Positions 23,368 through 32,233 are shown, counted from the first letter of the stretch. The stretch is DNA of 64,000 bases from JADJTT01 sp049306275 (GCA_049306275.1 JBAQQB010000135.1:7668-71667), one strand, 5' to 3'. Notes: a model not told the origin generated them from the letters alone. Program-made: numbers and translations.

Positions 23368-25447
23368 ACAAAAAAGTATTTTGCCGGAGGTAATTCTTTT
23401 ACTCTTTCTATTCCTCTCCTCCCACGCCACCGCCCAAGAGTTCTGCCGTTCTATATTGGAAAAAGCACGGTCGGAGTTTAAAGGAGGCAAAGGGGATTTG
23501 GATAAAGCCCTTGCTACCTTGCAGGACGCTGATCTTTGCGATTTTCAGAATGTGCTCCAAAAAGAGCGGTTGGAACTCCAGGATGACATTTTTGCTGCAA
23601 TCAAACGGCAAAAAGAAAGGGCGTTGAAGGAGGAAATAAATGCAAAAGACCAGGCCGCCAGAGCGGAACTTGAAAAAGAAAAGAGCGCTTTGCTCGCTGA
23701 CTACTTCCAGGCGGTTAATCAGAACAAGCCCGAATCTGCAAAAAACATCCTCAGCAAACTGTTAGATAAATACGGCGATAGCCAAGATCTTCAAGATAAA
23801 TATGCCCTAAGACTAGAAATAGCTGATCTCTATGCGCAAAGTCAAGAATACGTTGAAGCCGATTTTTTTTATGAACAAGCGATTCATTTGGCCCCAAATC
23901 AAGAGAAAGCGTCATGTTATCTCGCAAGAAAAAATTTCCTCCTGAAGACAAGGCAGACAGAAAAATTATTGGAGAATTATTTCAATTTGGTTTTATTTAT
24001 TGAATCAGAACCCGAGTACCAAGGCCCTCTTTTAGATTCCTTATATGCCAACCTTAAAATGCTTGGGGACAATTCCTTAGCAGTACCGTTCTTTAAAAGC
24101 CTAATCAAAAAAAACACTGCGGGAAAAAAGTTCTACCACCATCAACTGGTAGAGTATTACGAGTCGGCAGGAATGAAAGATGAAGCGGTTTCTGAGCTTG
24201 AAGCTATGATGCTTTACCTTGGTGAGGAAGAAAAACCGGAAATCGAGTCAAAGCTACAAAAATTAAAAAAGATTGCCCAGCCATATAAGGGGAGCGTTCT
24301 GAACAAGCAAGACCTGAAGCCAATCGCTAATGTTACAGTCAGTTTCTTCAGTATGTCTTATGATAGCCTGCTGGCAGTTTTAACTTCGGATTCCTCTGGA
24401 AATTATACGGCAGAACTCCTACCCCAGGAAATATTTAAAATCAAATATGATGCGCCAGGTTATCTCGATTGGGCACAGATACTGAGCACTCAAGATAACC
24501 AGAATTTGGAAATTCAGAAGGCATTTCTTTCCCCTATAAACTTGTCTGAGCCAGGGGATGAAGAACCAATCACACAAGTAGATTCTGTTTTTCTAAAAAA
24601 AATTGCTCCAGTTTTTAAGAGATATAAATACTGCGTATATACGATAGGAAAACTGAGGCCAATGGATTTCATTGAAAAAAACAGGGCCCTAATTAAAAGA
24701 ATCTCGGGTTTTCAGAATTCAGCCATCAGTGTTGTCTCGGCAGTTTCACTTAACATCGGTAATCTGGAAGCCGTTAATACCGGGGACGAAAACTTCCTTT
24801 CTTTTGGCATATTTGCATGGTCGATTGGGCAGGGAAATGGAAAGGGAGAGCTGCCTGCACTATTGCTACGTTTAAAAAATTGCAGCCCGGAAAGTTTTCA
24901 AAAATATTTTGGCCGCTATGGTCTCGATATCTCTCCTTCTACAGATGAAATTTATGGCTACTTCACTTTGAATGGAGTCTTGATATCAACTCAGGCTTTA
25001 AAAGAAACCTTTCGGGCAGATCATTGGGCCACTGTTTTTTGGGAAGCTGGGCAAGACTCAATGATTAATGCCATCCAAATAGTTCATGCGATGTCTCGCT
25101 TGGAAACCTTTTACTGGAAAATCGGGAAAGCGCCGACTGCCTACCCTCTCGCAGATCTCGTTACATCCGAGTTGGGCGTGGCGCTTTTGCTCGACAACCA
25201 TGTCGAACGTCCAGGATATGTAAGAACATGCATTGAACGGGCATTGGTGCAGACCGGCTTGGGTGACCCTGGTTCATGGACCACCAAAGAAGAGCTGCTC
25301 TTGATTGAAGCCTACCTGGATATTCGGAAAACGTACGGGAAATTTCCCATGCCCCATGCAGGTGAAAGAGGGGATAGATTAATAGCTTTGGCGAAGGCTG
25401 GAAAATTATCTTCCGAACGTGGTTCTTTTAAATACAGGGTAAACTAA
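23357..25447 (+). CDS. secreted TPR protein with CarboxypepD-like and possible lysozyme-like domain
   Basis: The 696-residue protein has a signal peptide (about 1-26), a coiled-coil stretch (about 60-120), TPR-like helices (about 100-310), a CarboxypepD-regulatory-like beta domain (about 312-385), and a C-terminal region with ISGFQNSAISVVSAVSLNIG, then LEAVNTGDENFLSFGIFAW (Glu471). That block resembles lysozyme-like families where a Glu precedes a G-x-x-Q/W run; I am not sure of this. It overlaps the nSTAND gene by 11 bases and may be the periplasmic sensor or effector of the CHAT-nSTAND system. The coding sequence is visibly more AT-rich than neighbours, suggesting transfer. The stop overlaps the convergent radical SAM gene's stop. 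Confidence 0.65.
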   Translation: MNSRQKSILPEVILLLFLFLSSHATAQEFCRSILEKARSEFKGGKGDLDKALATLQDADLCDFQNVLQKERLELQDDIFAAIKRQKERALKEEINAKDQAARAELEKEKSALLADYFQAVNQNKPESAKNILSKLLDKYGDSQDLQDKYALRLEIADLYAQSQEYVEADFFYEQAIHLAPNQEKASCYLARKNFLLKTRQTEKLLENYFNLVLFIESEPEYQGPLLDSLYANLKMLGDNSLAVPFFKSLIKKNTAGKKFYHHQLVEYYESAGMKDEAVSELEAMMLYLGEEEKPEIESKLQKLKKIAQPYKGSVLNKQDLKPIANVTVSFFSMSYDSLLAVLTSDSSGNYTAELLPQEIFKIKYDAPGYLDWAQILSTQDNQNLEIQKAFLSPINLSEPGDEEPITQVDSVFLKKIAPVFKRYKYCVYTIGKLRPMDFIEKNRALIKRISGFQNSAISVVSAVSLNIGNLEAVNTGDENFLSFGIFAWSIGQGNGKGELPALLLRLKNCSPESFQKYFGRYGLDISPSTDEIYGYFTLNGVLISTQALKETFRADHWATVFWEAGQDSMINAIQIVHAMSRLETFYWKIGKAPTAYPLADLVTSELGVALLLDNHVERPGYVRTCIERALVQTGLGDPGSWTTKEELLLIEAYLDIRKTYGKFPMPHAGERGDRLIALAKAGKLSSERGSFKYRVN

Positions 25448-26490
25448 AACAACCTCATCTGCGGATTCTTCACCCGCTCGTGCAGCTCCAGGTTGTACCC
25501 CGGTATCTCCCTACCCTCGAAATAACGCATTCTCGCCAGGCGGATCTGCTGCTGGATGGATGCTGCGATCTTCCCCTCCCCTGTCATCCGCTTGCCGAAG
25601 CGGCTGTCGCTGAGCTCGCCGTCGTGGCAGTCGCGGATTTTATTGAGAATTTTGTCCTTCCGGTCTGGGAAGGTCTGCTCGATCCAGTCGGCGAAGATCC
25701 CGCCGATGTCGCCGTTGAGGCGCACCATGGTATAGGCGATGTTGCGGGCGCCGCGCCTGGCGGTCTCCTCGGCGATGGAGAAGATCTCGTGCTCGTTGAG
25801 GCCCGGTATGATGGGCGCCGCCATGATGTTGACGGGGATGCCCTTGGCGGATAGCTTCTCTACGGCGTCGAGGCGGCCCAGGACGCTACTGGTGCGGGGC
25901 TCGAGCAGGCGGCGCAGGGGCTCTTCCAGCGTAGTGATGGAGATGGACACGTGCGCCAGGTCGTGCTGCGCCATCTGCTCCAGAAGATCCAGGTCGCGCA
26001 GGATGAGCTTGTTTTTGGTGATCAGGCTGGCAGGGTGGCGGTATTTCCAGAGTATCTCCAGCATCTGCCGGGTGAGCTTGTATTTTTGCTCGGCAGGTTG
26101 GTAGCAGTCGGTGTTTCCTGAAAACATGATAGGCGTGGCCTTCCACTTGGGGTCGCGTATGGTCTTCTCCAGTATCTTCGGAGCGTCTTGTTTGACGAGT
26201 ATCTTGCGTTCAAAGTCCAGTCCGGCGCTGTAGCCCCAATACGGGTGGGTGTTGCGGGCGTAGCAATACACGCAGCCGTGCTCGCAGCCCTGGTAGGGGT
26301 TCATGGAATAGTCGGCGCCGATATCCGGACTGTCCACCTTGTTGAGGATGGTCTTGGGGTATACGGTGATGTACTCCGTCTCCCCTGCCACGTCCTCGGC
26401 GAGGTCCTGGATATCCCGCTCCATCTCTTTCTGGAGCTTGTCGTAGGGATTGTTGGGGTTGGTCTGGGCGCCGCGGCCTTTGTGTTTCAA
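25444..26490 (-). CDS. radical SAM protein, PA0069/SPL-like family
   Basis: A 348-residue radical SAM protein with CEHGCVYCYAR (Cys69, Cys73, Cys76 bind the 4Fe-4S cluster), PYQGCEHG before it, and MFSGNTDCYQPAEQKYKLTR and GIPVNIMAAPIIPGLN after it. It is related to the spore photoproduct lyase-like group; the substrate is unknown. The conserved N-terminal GRGAQTNPNN motif lies before any ATG, so the start must be a non-ATG codon; TTG at 26490 fits and lies directly next to a heptamer repeat array. The alternative ATG at Met23 would remove the conserved motif. The stop overlaps the opposing gene by 4 bases. Confidence 0.85.
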   Translation of the reverse strand: MKHKGRGAQTNPNNPYDKLQKEMERDIQDLAEDVAGETEYITVYPKTILNKVDSPDIGADYSMNPYQGCEHGCVYCYARNTHPYWGYSAGLDFERKILVKQDAPKILEKTIRDPKWKATPIMFSGNTDCYQPAEQKYKLTRQMLEILWKYRHPASLITKNKLILRDLDLLEQMAQHDLAHVSISITTLEEPLRRLLEPRTSSVLGRLDAVEKLSAKGIPVNIMAAPIIPGLNEHEIFSIAEETARRGARNIAYTMVRLNGDIGGIFADWIEQTFPDRKDKILNKIRDCHDGELSDSRFGKRMTGEGKIAASIQQQIRLARMRYFEGREIPGYNLELHERVKNPQMRLF

Positions 26491-26492
26491 AA

Positions 26493-26520
26493 TTTTGAAT
26501 GTTGAATGTTGAATTTTGAA
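26493..26520. repeat. heptamer array (TTTTGAA / TGTTGAA)
   Basis: Four in-register heptamers, TTTTGAA, TGTTGAA, TGTTGAA, TTTTGAA, run from 26493 to 26520 immediately upstream of the radical SAM TTG start (26490). The start codon TTG itself is within a related TTTTGAAA sequence on the minus strand. Confidence 0.75.
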
Positions 26521-26586
26521 TTATTCGTGGTAAATGTAGCTAAATATTCTCATTTAAACACGAATTGTTTTAATTAAAATTATTCC

Positions 26587-26614
26587 CTTCACTCTTCACT
26601 CTTCACCCTTCACT
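26587..26614. repeat. heptamer array (CTTCACT type)
   Basis: Units CTTCACT, CTTCACT, CTTCACC, CTTCACT occupy 26587-26614, 38 bases before the EAD11 membrane protein ATG (26653). A -7-like TATCTTGG (26619-26626) follows, so the array lies just upstream of, or in, a promoter region. Confidence 0.75.
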
Positions 26615-26652
26615 CCCTTATCTTGGTCTTTGGGAACAAACCAGTACAGGCA

Positions 26653-27552
26653 ATGACCAAGAGCGAACTCAAACAACTCATCGCGGAAGACCAGATCAAG
26701 AAAGTTATACAATGGCTGCTGGAGGCCACGGAGCGGATGCGCGACAGCGACCTGCACAACGAGGTGGTGCAGCAATCTTCCAAGTACAACGACTACCTCA
26801 AGTCAAAGATGGCCGGCACCAAAAGCCAGGACGATCTGGATGTGCAGATCGCCAAAATCAACGCTGCACTGACTTACATCATCGACAAACTACCCGAGAC
26901 CCCAACCACCCAACAACCCAAGCACCCAACAACCCCTGCCAACCGCAAACCCCTCTATCTCGCCGCTGCGGCCATCTTGCTTTCCCTGATCGCCATGGCG
27001 ATTAAATTCTTTCCAACCGGAAGTAGAACGCCCTTCGAAATCACCATCAGCCTGCAAGGGCCGGAACTGCCCGATTACCCGCCGCTGAAAGATGCGAAGT
27101 TGGGGATCAAGCTGGACAATAAATGGGAAGAAGCAGCGGTAGATGAGCACGGCGATGCTGATTTCAAAGGCATTTCCGGCAATTTTGAGGGGAAAATGGT
27201 TCCGGTGCGGCTCCAGAGCAAGTACTGGCAGGCCCAGCAAGACAGCGTGGTGCTGGAAGGGAAAAGCACCTCCATCGAGGTAGCTCCTAATGGTTTGTTG
27301 GCGCAGATACGCGGTCTCGTACGCTCAGCTGATGGAAATGAATACCTCGAAGGCGTGGAGATCAGGCTTGACAATGGAGCTTTGAGTGTGATGACCGATT
27401 CCAAAGGCTTTTTTGAATTCAGTGAGATACCTGCAAGCTTGCAAAAGGAAAGCTACAATCTTACCGCCACCAAGGCCGGCTACGAAGCCGATTCCCGCTT
27501 CGCCTATCCCGAAACGGGTGCTGTCGAAATCAGGCTTTCTCCCAAAAAATAA
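26653..27552 (+). CDS. EAD11-like adaptor domain fused to a membrane anchor and CarboxypepD-like domain
   Basis: The 299-residue protein opens with an effector-associated domain 11 (EAD11)-like fold (about 1-82: KSELKQLIAEDQIKKVIQWL, then HNEVVQQSSKYNDYLKSKMA and INAALTYIIDKL). A Pro-Thr-Gln-Asn linker (82-100), a transmembrane helix (about 101-120) and a periplasmic region follow, including a CarboxypepD-regulatory-like beta domain (about 230-298). EADs are homotypic adaptors that recruit effectors such as CHAT proteases, so this protein probably transmits a signal across the membrane. The next gene overlaps by one base (TAATG). The linker is built from an octamer DNA array. ATG at 26653 is chosen because the earlier in-frame ATG at 26623 adds only ten residues without motif. 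Confidence 0.75.
   Translation: MTKSELKQLIAEDQIKKVIQWLLEATERMRDSDLHNEVVQQSSKYNDYLKSKMAGTKSQDDLDVQIAKINAALTYIIDKLPETPTTQQPKHPTTPANRKPLYLAAAAILLSLIAMAIKFFPTGSRTPFEITISLQGPELPDYPPLKDAKLGIKLDNKWEEAAVDEHGDADFKGISGNFEGKMVPVRLQSKYWQAQQDSVVLEGKSTSIEVAPNGLLAQIRGLVRSADGNEYLEGVEIRLDNGALSVMTDSKGFFEFSEIPASLQKESYNLTATKAGYEADSRFAYPETGAVEIRLSPKK
26901..26940 (+). repeat. period-8 array within a coding sequence (linker of EAD11 protein)
   Basis: Five octamers CCCAACCA, CCCAACAA, CCCAAGCA, CCCAACAA and a degenerate CCCCTGCC encode the PTTQQPKHPTTP linker. The unit length is 8 and not a multiple of 3, so the same DNA unit is read in three frames, yet the reading frame stays open. Confidence 0.75.
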
Positions 27553-29756
27553 TGCAACAGATGAAACAACTCGCAGTTCTATCAGCCATTCTGCTCTTTC
27601 TCACCCCTACCCTCTCCGCACAAACCAACAATATCGTGCGCGGCATCGTCACCCTGCAAAACAGCAACTCCCAGCCGGCGAAGAACGTGCAGGTGACCAC
27701 TTTTGGGGCTAACCCGGCTTACACCAACTCCGCCGGACAATTCGAGCTGCGAATCAGCGGGGGCAAGCCCGGGCAGACCGTCCGGCTGATCGTGCAGAAA
27801 GACTCTTTCCAGGTGCTCGGACCCGATCCACTCATTTTTGAAACAGCCATCCGGGAAGATCCCAACGAGATGATCCGCATCGCCCTGGCCAATATCCAGG
27901 TGTTTCAGGAGCGCATTTCGCGCTTTATGCAATCGATCGACAAGCAAATACAGTCGCAGAGCGCAGCGCTGAAGGACCTGCAGGCGCAGCAGGAAAAAAT
28001 GGCACAAATGAAAGCCAGGGAAAAGATCATCCAGGACTCCATCGCTCTCCTTTTTCAGCAGGTGCAGACGCTGGAGGCCAGCAAGGAAGAACTAGCCAGA
28101 AAACTGGCGTCAATCGACCTCGACCAGGCCTCCGCCTACTCTGTTAATGCTATTGAAACGTTTTTATCCGGTAATGTAGAAGAGGCGCTTGCGCTGCTCA
28201 ATGAGGAAAAACTGGACGCCTTCTACGAAGAAGTACTCAAACGTGAAGAGGAGGTCGCCCAAGCCAAACAACAGGCCATTGAAAACTACATGATCCGCGC
28301 CCGGATGCAACAAACCCTGCTGCAATTCGACGAAGCTGCGGCCAGTTACCGGGCCGCAATTGAGAAAGACAGCACGAACCTCATGAACCTCGTCGAGTAC
28401 GGAAGCTTTCTGGCATCCATCAACCGGGAAAATGAAGGGATCCCCGTTTTTCAAAAAGCCCTCGGACAGGCCAAGGAACCACTGCATCGCCTGGAATTGC
28501 TGGGCGCCATCGGTATGATCTACGTGTTACAAAACCGGGCGGCTGAAGCCGATTCCCTGCTTTCCGAGGCCTTCCGGCTGAGCAAAACACTTGAAATGCC
28601 GGACGCAAATCCGCTGCTCAACCTCATGAACAGCGCCGGTTATATGCACCAGACCAACGGCAATTTTCAGACGGCGGAAAAATACTACCTGGATGCGCTT
28701 GACATCTGCGCGCCGCTTTTTGAAAGAGATTCCCACGTGTATTACACCTCCTGGGCTGCTCTTAACTCTAATATTTGCCTGCTGTATCTGCAATCGGGCG
28801 ATTTCGAAAAATCCGATGCGTACGCTTACCGCGTCATCGACGCTTTCCAGTATACGCCTGGCGACAGGACGCAGCAGGAGATTCTGGCCTACGCCTATTT
28901 TCTCAATAACCTGGGACAGGCTTGCGCCCAAACCGGTGAATTCGACACCGCTGATACGACCCTTCAACTCGCCATTCAATTGTGCCAGCTACTCGAAGGG
29001 CAGGGGCTACAAACCGCGCTTCCCCTTCGCGCACTGGCCCTCAACAACCTGGGACTGAACTTTTTCAACCAGGCCTCGCCCGAGGAGGCCATCCCCTATT
29101 TCGATCAATCGCTGGAATTGCATCTTGCGCTTGCCGAACGAAATCCACTCCGCTTCCAGCCCTTGCTGGCTATCGTCACCGCCAACCTGGCCCTCTCTCA
29201 CCTACAACTCGGCCAATACGATCAGGCAGAGGATTTCTTCAGCCAATCCCTCTCCTACTACCAGTCGCTGTGCGAGCTCAATCCCCAGGCATTCCTGCTC
29301 CCCCGCCTCAATGTCATGGAAGAATACCTGCCGCTGGTGCAGGAAACCAGTACGCCTGAACAGGTGATACAAATGCGCATTGACATCCTTCGCCTTGCTG
29401 AATCATTGGAGTCCATTTCCCCAGAATTCAGGACGAAAGCCGCTCGAAGCGCCGGCGAACTGGCCTGGCAGTACCTGCTTTTCGGGAACAACCAGGAAGC
29501 CATCCGATACGCAGGCGAGGGCCTGGGAAAAGATAGCGGAGAGACCTGGATCTACAGCGTCCTGGCCCCTGCCTACCTGCTTGCCGGCGATTTTGCGAAG
29601 GCCAAATCCATTTATTCCGAATGGAGAAACAAACCCTATTCGCTCGACGAGACCCAGTCTTTCCGTGAAATCTTCCTGCAGGATATCGATACCCTCAAAG
29701 AATCGGGCATACAACATTCAGATTTTGATAAAATTCGCAAATTGTTGAAGAAATAA
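27552..29756 (+). CDS. secreted CarboxypepD-like, coiled-coil and TPR protein
   Basis: The 734-residue protein has a signal peptide (about 1-24, QQMKQLAVLSAILLFLTPTL), a CarboxypepD-like beta domain at about 28-105 (RGIVTLQNSNSQPAKNVQVT), a coiled coil (about 110-190) and many TPR repeats over the rest. The start overlaps the stop of the EAD11 adaptor by one base, so they are co-expressed. This matches the plan of the protein at 23357 (periplasmic TPR plus CarboxypepD fold next to a cytosolic/membrane signalling module), suggesting the secreted TPR proteins serve as sensors or scaffolds in both loci. No enzymatic motif is visible. dctP begins 10 bases downstream. Confidence 0.75.
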   Translation: MQQMKQLAVLSAILLFLTPTLSAQTNNIVRGIVTLQNSNSQPAKNVQVTTFGANPAYTNSAGQFELRISGGKPGQTVRLIVQKDSFQVLGPDPLIFETAIREDPNEMIRIALANIQVFQERISRFMQSIDKQIQSQSAALKDLQAQQEKMAQMKAREKIIQDSIALLFQQVQTLEASKEELARKLASIDLDQASAYSVNAIETFLSGNVEEALALLNEEKLDAFYEEVLKREEEVAQAKQQAIENYMIRARMQQTLLQFDEAAASYRAAIEKDSTNLMNLVEYGSFLASINRENEGIPVFQKALGQAKEPLHRLELLGAIGMIYVLQNRAAEADSLLSEAFRLSKTLEMPDANPLLNLMNSAGYMHQTNGNFQTAEKYYLDALDICAPLFERDSHVYYTSWAALNSNICLLYLQSGDFEKSDAYAYRVIDAFQYTPGDRTQQEILAYAYFLNNLGQACAQTGEFDTADTTLQLAIQLCQLLEGQGLQTALPLRALALNNLGLNFFNQASPEEAIPYFDQSLELHLALAERNPLRFQPLLAIVTANLALSHLQLGQYDQAEDFFSQSLSYYQSLCELNPQAFLLPRLNVMEEYLPLVQETSTPEQVIQMRIDILRLAESLESISPEFRTKAARSAGELAWQYLLFGNNQEAIRYAGEGLGKDSGETWIYSVLAPAYLLAGDFAKAKSIYSEWRNKPYSLDETQSFREIFLQDIDTLKESGIQHSDFDKIRKLLKK

Positions 29757-29766
29757 ACCCAAAAAA

Positions 29767-30879
29767 GTGAAAACCACTCGCAAGCATTTCATCAAAGGCC
29801 TGGCGGCAGGCGCCCTGGCGTTGCCTTTCGCCATTCGCGGCTTCATGGGGCGCACCGTGGCGCAGGGCGAAGGGCCGGCTATCGTGACGGGCAAGCGGTA
29901 CCAGTGGAAAATGGTCACGACCTGGCCTCCCAACTTCCCTGTGCTGGGAGAAGGCTGCAACCTATTTGCACAGTGGGTAGAGGAAATGTCGGGCGGGCGC
30001 ATCCGCATTCACGTCTACGGCGGCGGCGAGTTGGTGCCAGCCTTGGAGGTGTTTGACACAGTCCAAAGCGGCGCCGCTGAATTAGGCAGTGGCGCGGCTT
30101 ATTACTGGGCAGGGAAAATACCGGCCGCACAGTTTTTTGCCTCCATCCCCTTTGGCATGAACGCCCAGCAGGTCAACGCCTGGCTATTGTCGGGCGGCGG
30201 GCTGGAGCTTTGGGAGGAGTTGTACGCGCCCTACGGCCTCATTCCTATCCCGGGCGGCAATACCGGCGCCCAGATGGGCGGCTGGTTCAACCGCGAGATC
30301 AACAGCATGGCCGACCTGAAGGGGCTCAAAATGCGCATCCCCGGTCTGGGCGGCAAAGTGCTCGAACGCGCCGGCGGCGCGCCGGTGCTGCTGGCCGGCG
30401 GCGAGATATACACCGGCCTCGAACGCGGCGTTATCGACGCCGCCGAATGGATCGGCCCCTACCACGACTACAAGATGGGCTTTCACCAGATCGCCAAATA
30501 CTACTACGCCCCTGGCTGGCACGAGCAGGGCAGCGTCCTGGAAATGATCGTCAACAAGGAAGTCTACGACAGCCTGGCGCCCGATCTCCAGGCCATCCTC
30601 CGAGCCGCTTCCCTCCGAATGAACCACTGGATGCTGTCGGCTTTTGAAGCCCAAAATGCCACCTACCTCCAGAAGCTCATCGACGATGAAAGCGTCTCCG
30701 TCCGCACCTTCCCGGATGATGTAATCCGCCAGCTCAAAGCCATTACCAACGACATCCTGCGGGAAATGACGGAACAGGACCCCTTCTCCAAAAAGGTTTA
30801 CGATTCCTACATGAGCTTTAAGGACCAGGTTAAAGTTTGGGCGGAGCACTCCGAGGCGCTTTATTACCGCAACCTGTAG
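29767..30879 (+). CDS. dctP: TRAP transporter substrate-binding protein, TakP/DctP7-like
   Basis: The 370-residue protein resembles TakP (2-oxoacid) and TtDctP7 periplasmic binding proteins: TTWPPNFPVLGEGCNLFAQW, DTVQSGAAELG, MGGWFNREINSMADLKGLKM, LAGGEIYTGLERGVIDAAEW, and APGWHEQGSVLEMIVNKE. Start is GTG at 29767. The N-terminal TTRKHFIKGLAAGALAL has an RK pair in a Tat-like setting, so export may be Tat or Sec. The gene follows the TPR protein by 10 bases, yet its QM permease partners are on the opposite strand, convergent. Ligand is probably a 2-oxoacid or related carboxylate, on family grounds only. Confidence 0.88.
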   Translation: MKTTRKHFIKGLAAGALALPFAIRGFMGRTVAQGEGPAIVTGKRYQWKMVTTWPPNFPVLGEGCNLFAQWVEEMSGGRIRIHVYGGGELVPALEVFDTVQSGAAELGSGAAYYWAGKIPAAQFFASIPFGMNAQQVNAWLLSGGGLELWEELYAPYGLIPIPGGNTGAQMGGWFNREINSMADLKGLKMRIPGLGGKVLERAGGAPVLLAGGEIYTGLERGVIDAAEWIGPYHDYKMGFHQIAKYYYAPGWHEQGSVLEMIVNKEVYDSLAPDLQAILRAASLRMNHWMLSAFEAQNATYLQKLIDDESVSVRTFPDDVIRQLKAITNDILREMTEQDPFSKKVYDSYMSFKDQVKVWAEHSEALYYRNL

Positions 30880-30882
30880 TGC

Positions 30883-30943
30883 CGAAGTCCTCTTCGACAC
30901 AAAGCGCCCGGGTGACGCTCAAAATCCGGACTTGATTTCCGGA
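30883..30943. terminator. two short hairpins between convergent dctP and dctM
   Basis: CGAAG-TCCT-CTTCG (30883-30896) and TCCGGA ... TCCGGA (30925-30943) lie in the 70 bases between the two convergent stops. The second is flanked by short A and T runs on both sides, compatible with a weak bidirectional terminator. Confidence 0.4.
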
Positions 30944-30949
30944 AAAATG

Positions 30950-32233
30950 CTAAACCAGGGCGACAAGAGCCAAAAACACCAACTGGATAACAACAAATGG
31001 TATGATACCCCTGTAGAGATGCCCGGTGGTGACTTCGGGCGGGGCGACGCCTTTGAGGTAGAAAAGGGAAAAGCCGAATGGCGGGGTCAGGAAGGAGGTT
31101 TGGAGATTGATGGCCAGCAGTACGCCAACCCAGACGAGGTCCATTTCATATTGGACAAAAATAGGGGCTACGACGGGCACGATGATGAAGATGATTTCAA
31201 TGAAATCAATGAAGAAGCCCACGATGAAAACGACCACCATGACCAGCAGCAAAAAGCCCCAGGCCGGCAGGTTGGCGGACTGGACAAGTTCCACCAGGTA
31301 ACGGTCGCCCTGAAGCTCGCGGAAGACAAAGGAGAAGGTCGTGGCCCCGAGCAGGATCATAAACACCATGCTGGTCAGCATCGTGGTTTCCCGCATGACG
31401 GATTGGAGGATATTAAAGGTGAATTTGCCCTGGAAAATGGTGAGCAGGGTGGCGCCGAATGCGCCTACCGCAGCCGCTTCCGTTGGAGAAGCGATACCCC
31501 AGAAAATAGAGCCCAACACGGCCAGGATCAGCAGAAAAGGTAGCACGAAGGCTTGCACCACCCGCCAGAAGAAGCCCTTGGTCCTGAATTGCCGGATTTC
31601 TTCTTCCGGAATGGGCGGCGCCCATTCGGGTTTGATGTAAGCGATGGCTATCAGGTAGATGAGGTAACAGGCCACAAGCAAAAGACCGGGTACCATAGCG
31701 GCGGCGAAAAGCTCGCCCACTGACACCTGAAGCACGCTGCCCAGCAAAACGAGCACTACGGAAGGTGGGATGATCTGCCCCAGCGTTCCTGAAGCGGCGA
31801 TCACCCCGGTGGCGATTTCAGGCTTGTACCCCCGTTTGAGCATGGTCGGCAGGCTGATCAGTCCCATGGTGACCACCGTGGCCCCTACAATGCCGGTGGA
31901 GGCCGCCAGCAGGGCGCCCACCACCACTACGGCGATGGCCAGTCCTCCCCTGCGCTTCCCGAACAGCATGGCCATAGTTTCCAGGAGGCGCTCGGCAAGG
32001 CCTGATTTTTCCAGCATGATGCCCATAAAGATGAACAGGGGCACAGCCAGCAGCACGTAATTGGACATTACCCCCATGATGCGGGGCGGGAGAGCAGCAA
32101 AAGCGACCGGATCGAGGAAACAGACGGCGTAGAGCAGCGAAACCCCGCCAAGGGTAAAAGCGACGGGATATCCGTACAGGATCAGGAGGAAAATGGTCAG
32201 GAAGAGCAGCAGGGCGAGTATCTCCATGGTCAT
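30950..32233 (-). CDS. dctM: TRAP transporter large permease subunit
   Basis: DctM, about 427 residues with about twelve membrane helices. Family signatures are LYGYPVAFTLGG, FIFMGIMLEKSGLAERLL, LLAASTGIVGATVVTMG, ASGTLGQIIPPSVVLVLLG, AAVGAFGATL and QTSFLTPPFGFSLFYLKG. The ATG at 32233 (MTMEILALL) was chosen; a longer reading to 32311 overlaps dctQ and has no membrane character. The DctQ stop and this start overlap (ATGA), as expected for QM pairs. The P subunit is the convergent dctP. Confidence 0.94.
   Translation of the reverse strand: MTMEILALLLFLTIFLLILYGYPVAFTLGGVSLLYAVCFLDPVAFAALPPRIMGVMSNYVLLAVPLFIFMGIMLEKSGLAERLLETMAMLFGKRRGGLAIAVVVVGALLAASTGIVGATVVTMGLISLPTMLKRGYKPEIATGVIAASGTLGQIIPPSVVLVLLGSVLQVSVGELFAAAMVPGLLLVACYLIYLIAIAYIKPEWAPPIPEEEIRQFRTKGFFWRVVQAFVLPFLLILAVLGSIFWGIASPTEAAAVGAFGATLLTIFQGKFTFNILQSVMRETTMLTSMVFMILLGATTFSFVFRELQGDRYLVELVQSANLPAWGFLLLVMVVVFIVGFFIDFIEIIFIIVPVVAPIFVQYEMDLVWVGVLLAINLQTSFLTPPFGFSLFYLKGVAPPEVTTGHLYRGIIPFVVIQLVFLALVALV

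Noticed and set aside
26493..26614. CRISPR array or IS end at the heptamer arrays
   Set aside because: Units are only 7 bases with no spacers, and no transposase or target-site duplication is visible.
20036..29756. Reading the region as a prophage or integrative element
   Set aside because: No integrase, phage structural gene, tRNA-flanked attachment site or IS was seen; only lower GC in one gene hints at transfer.
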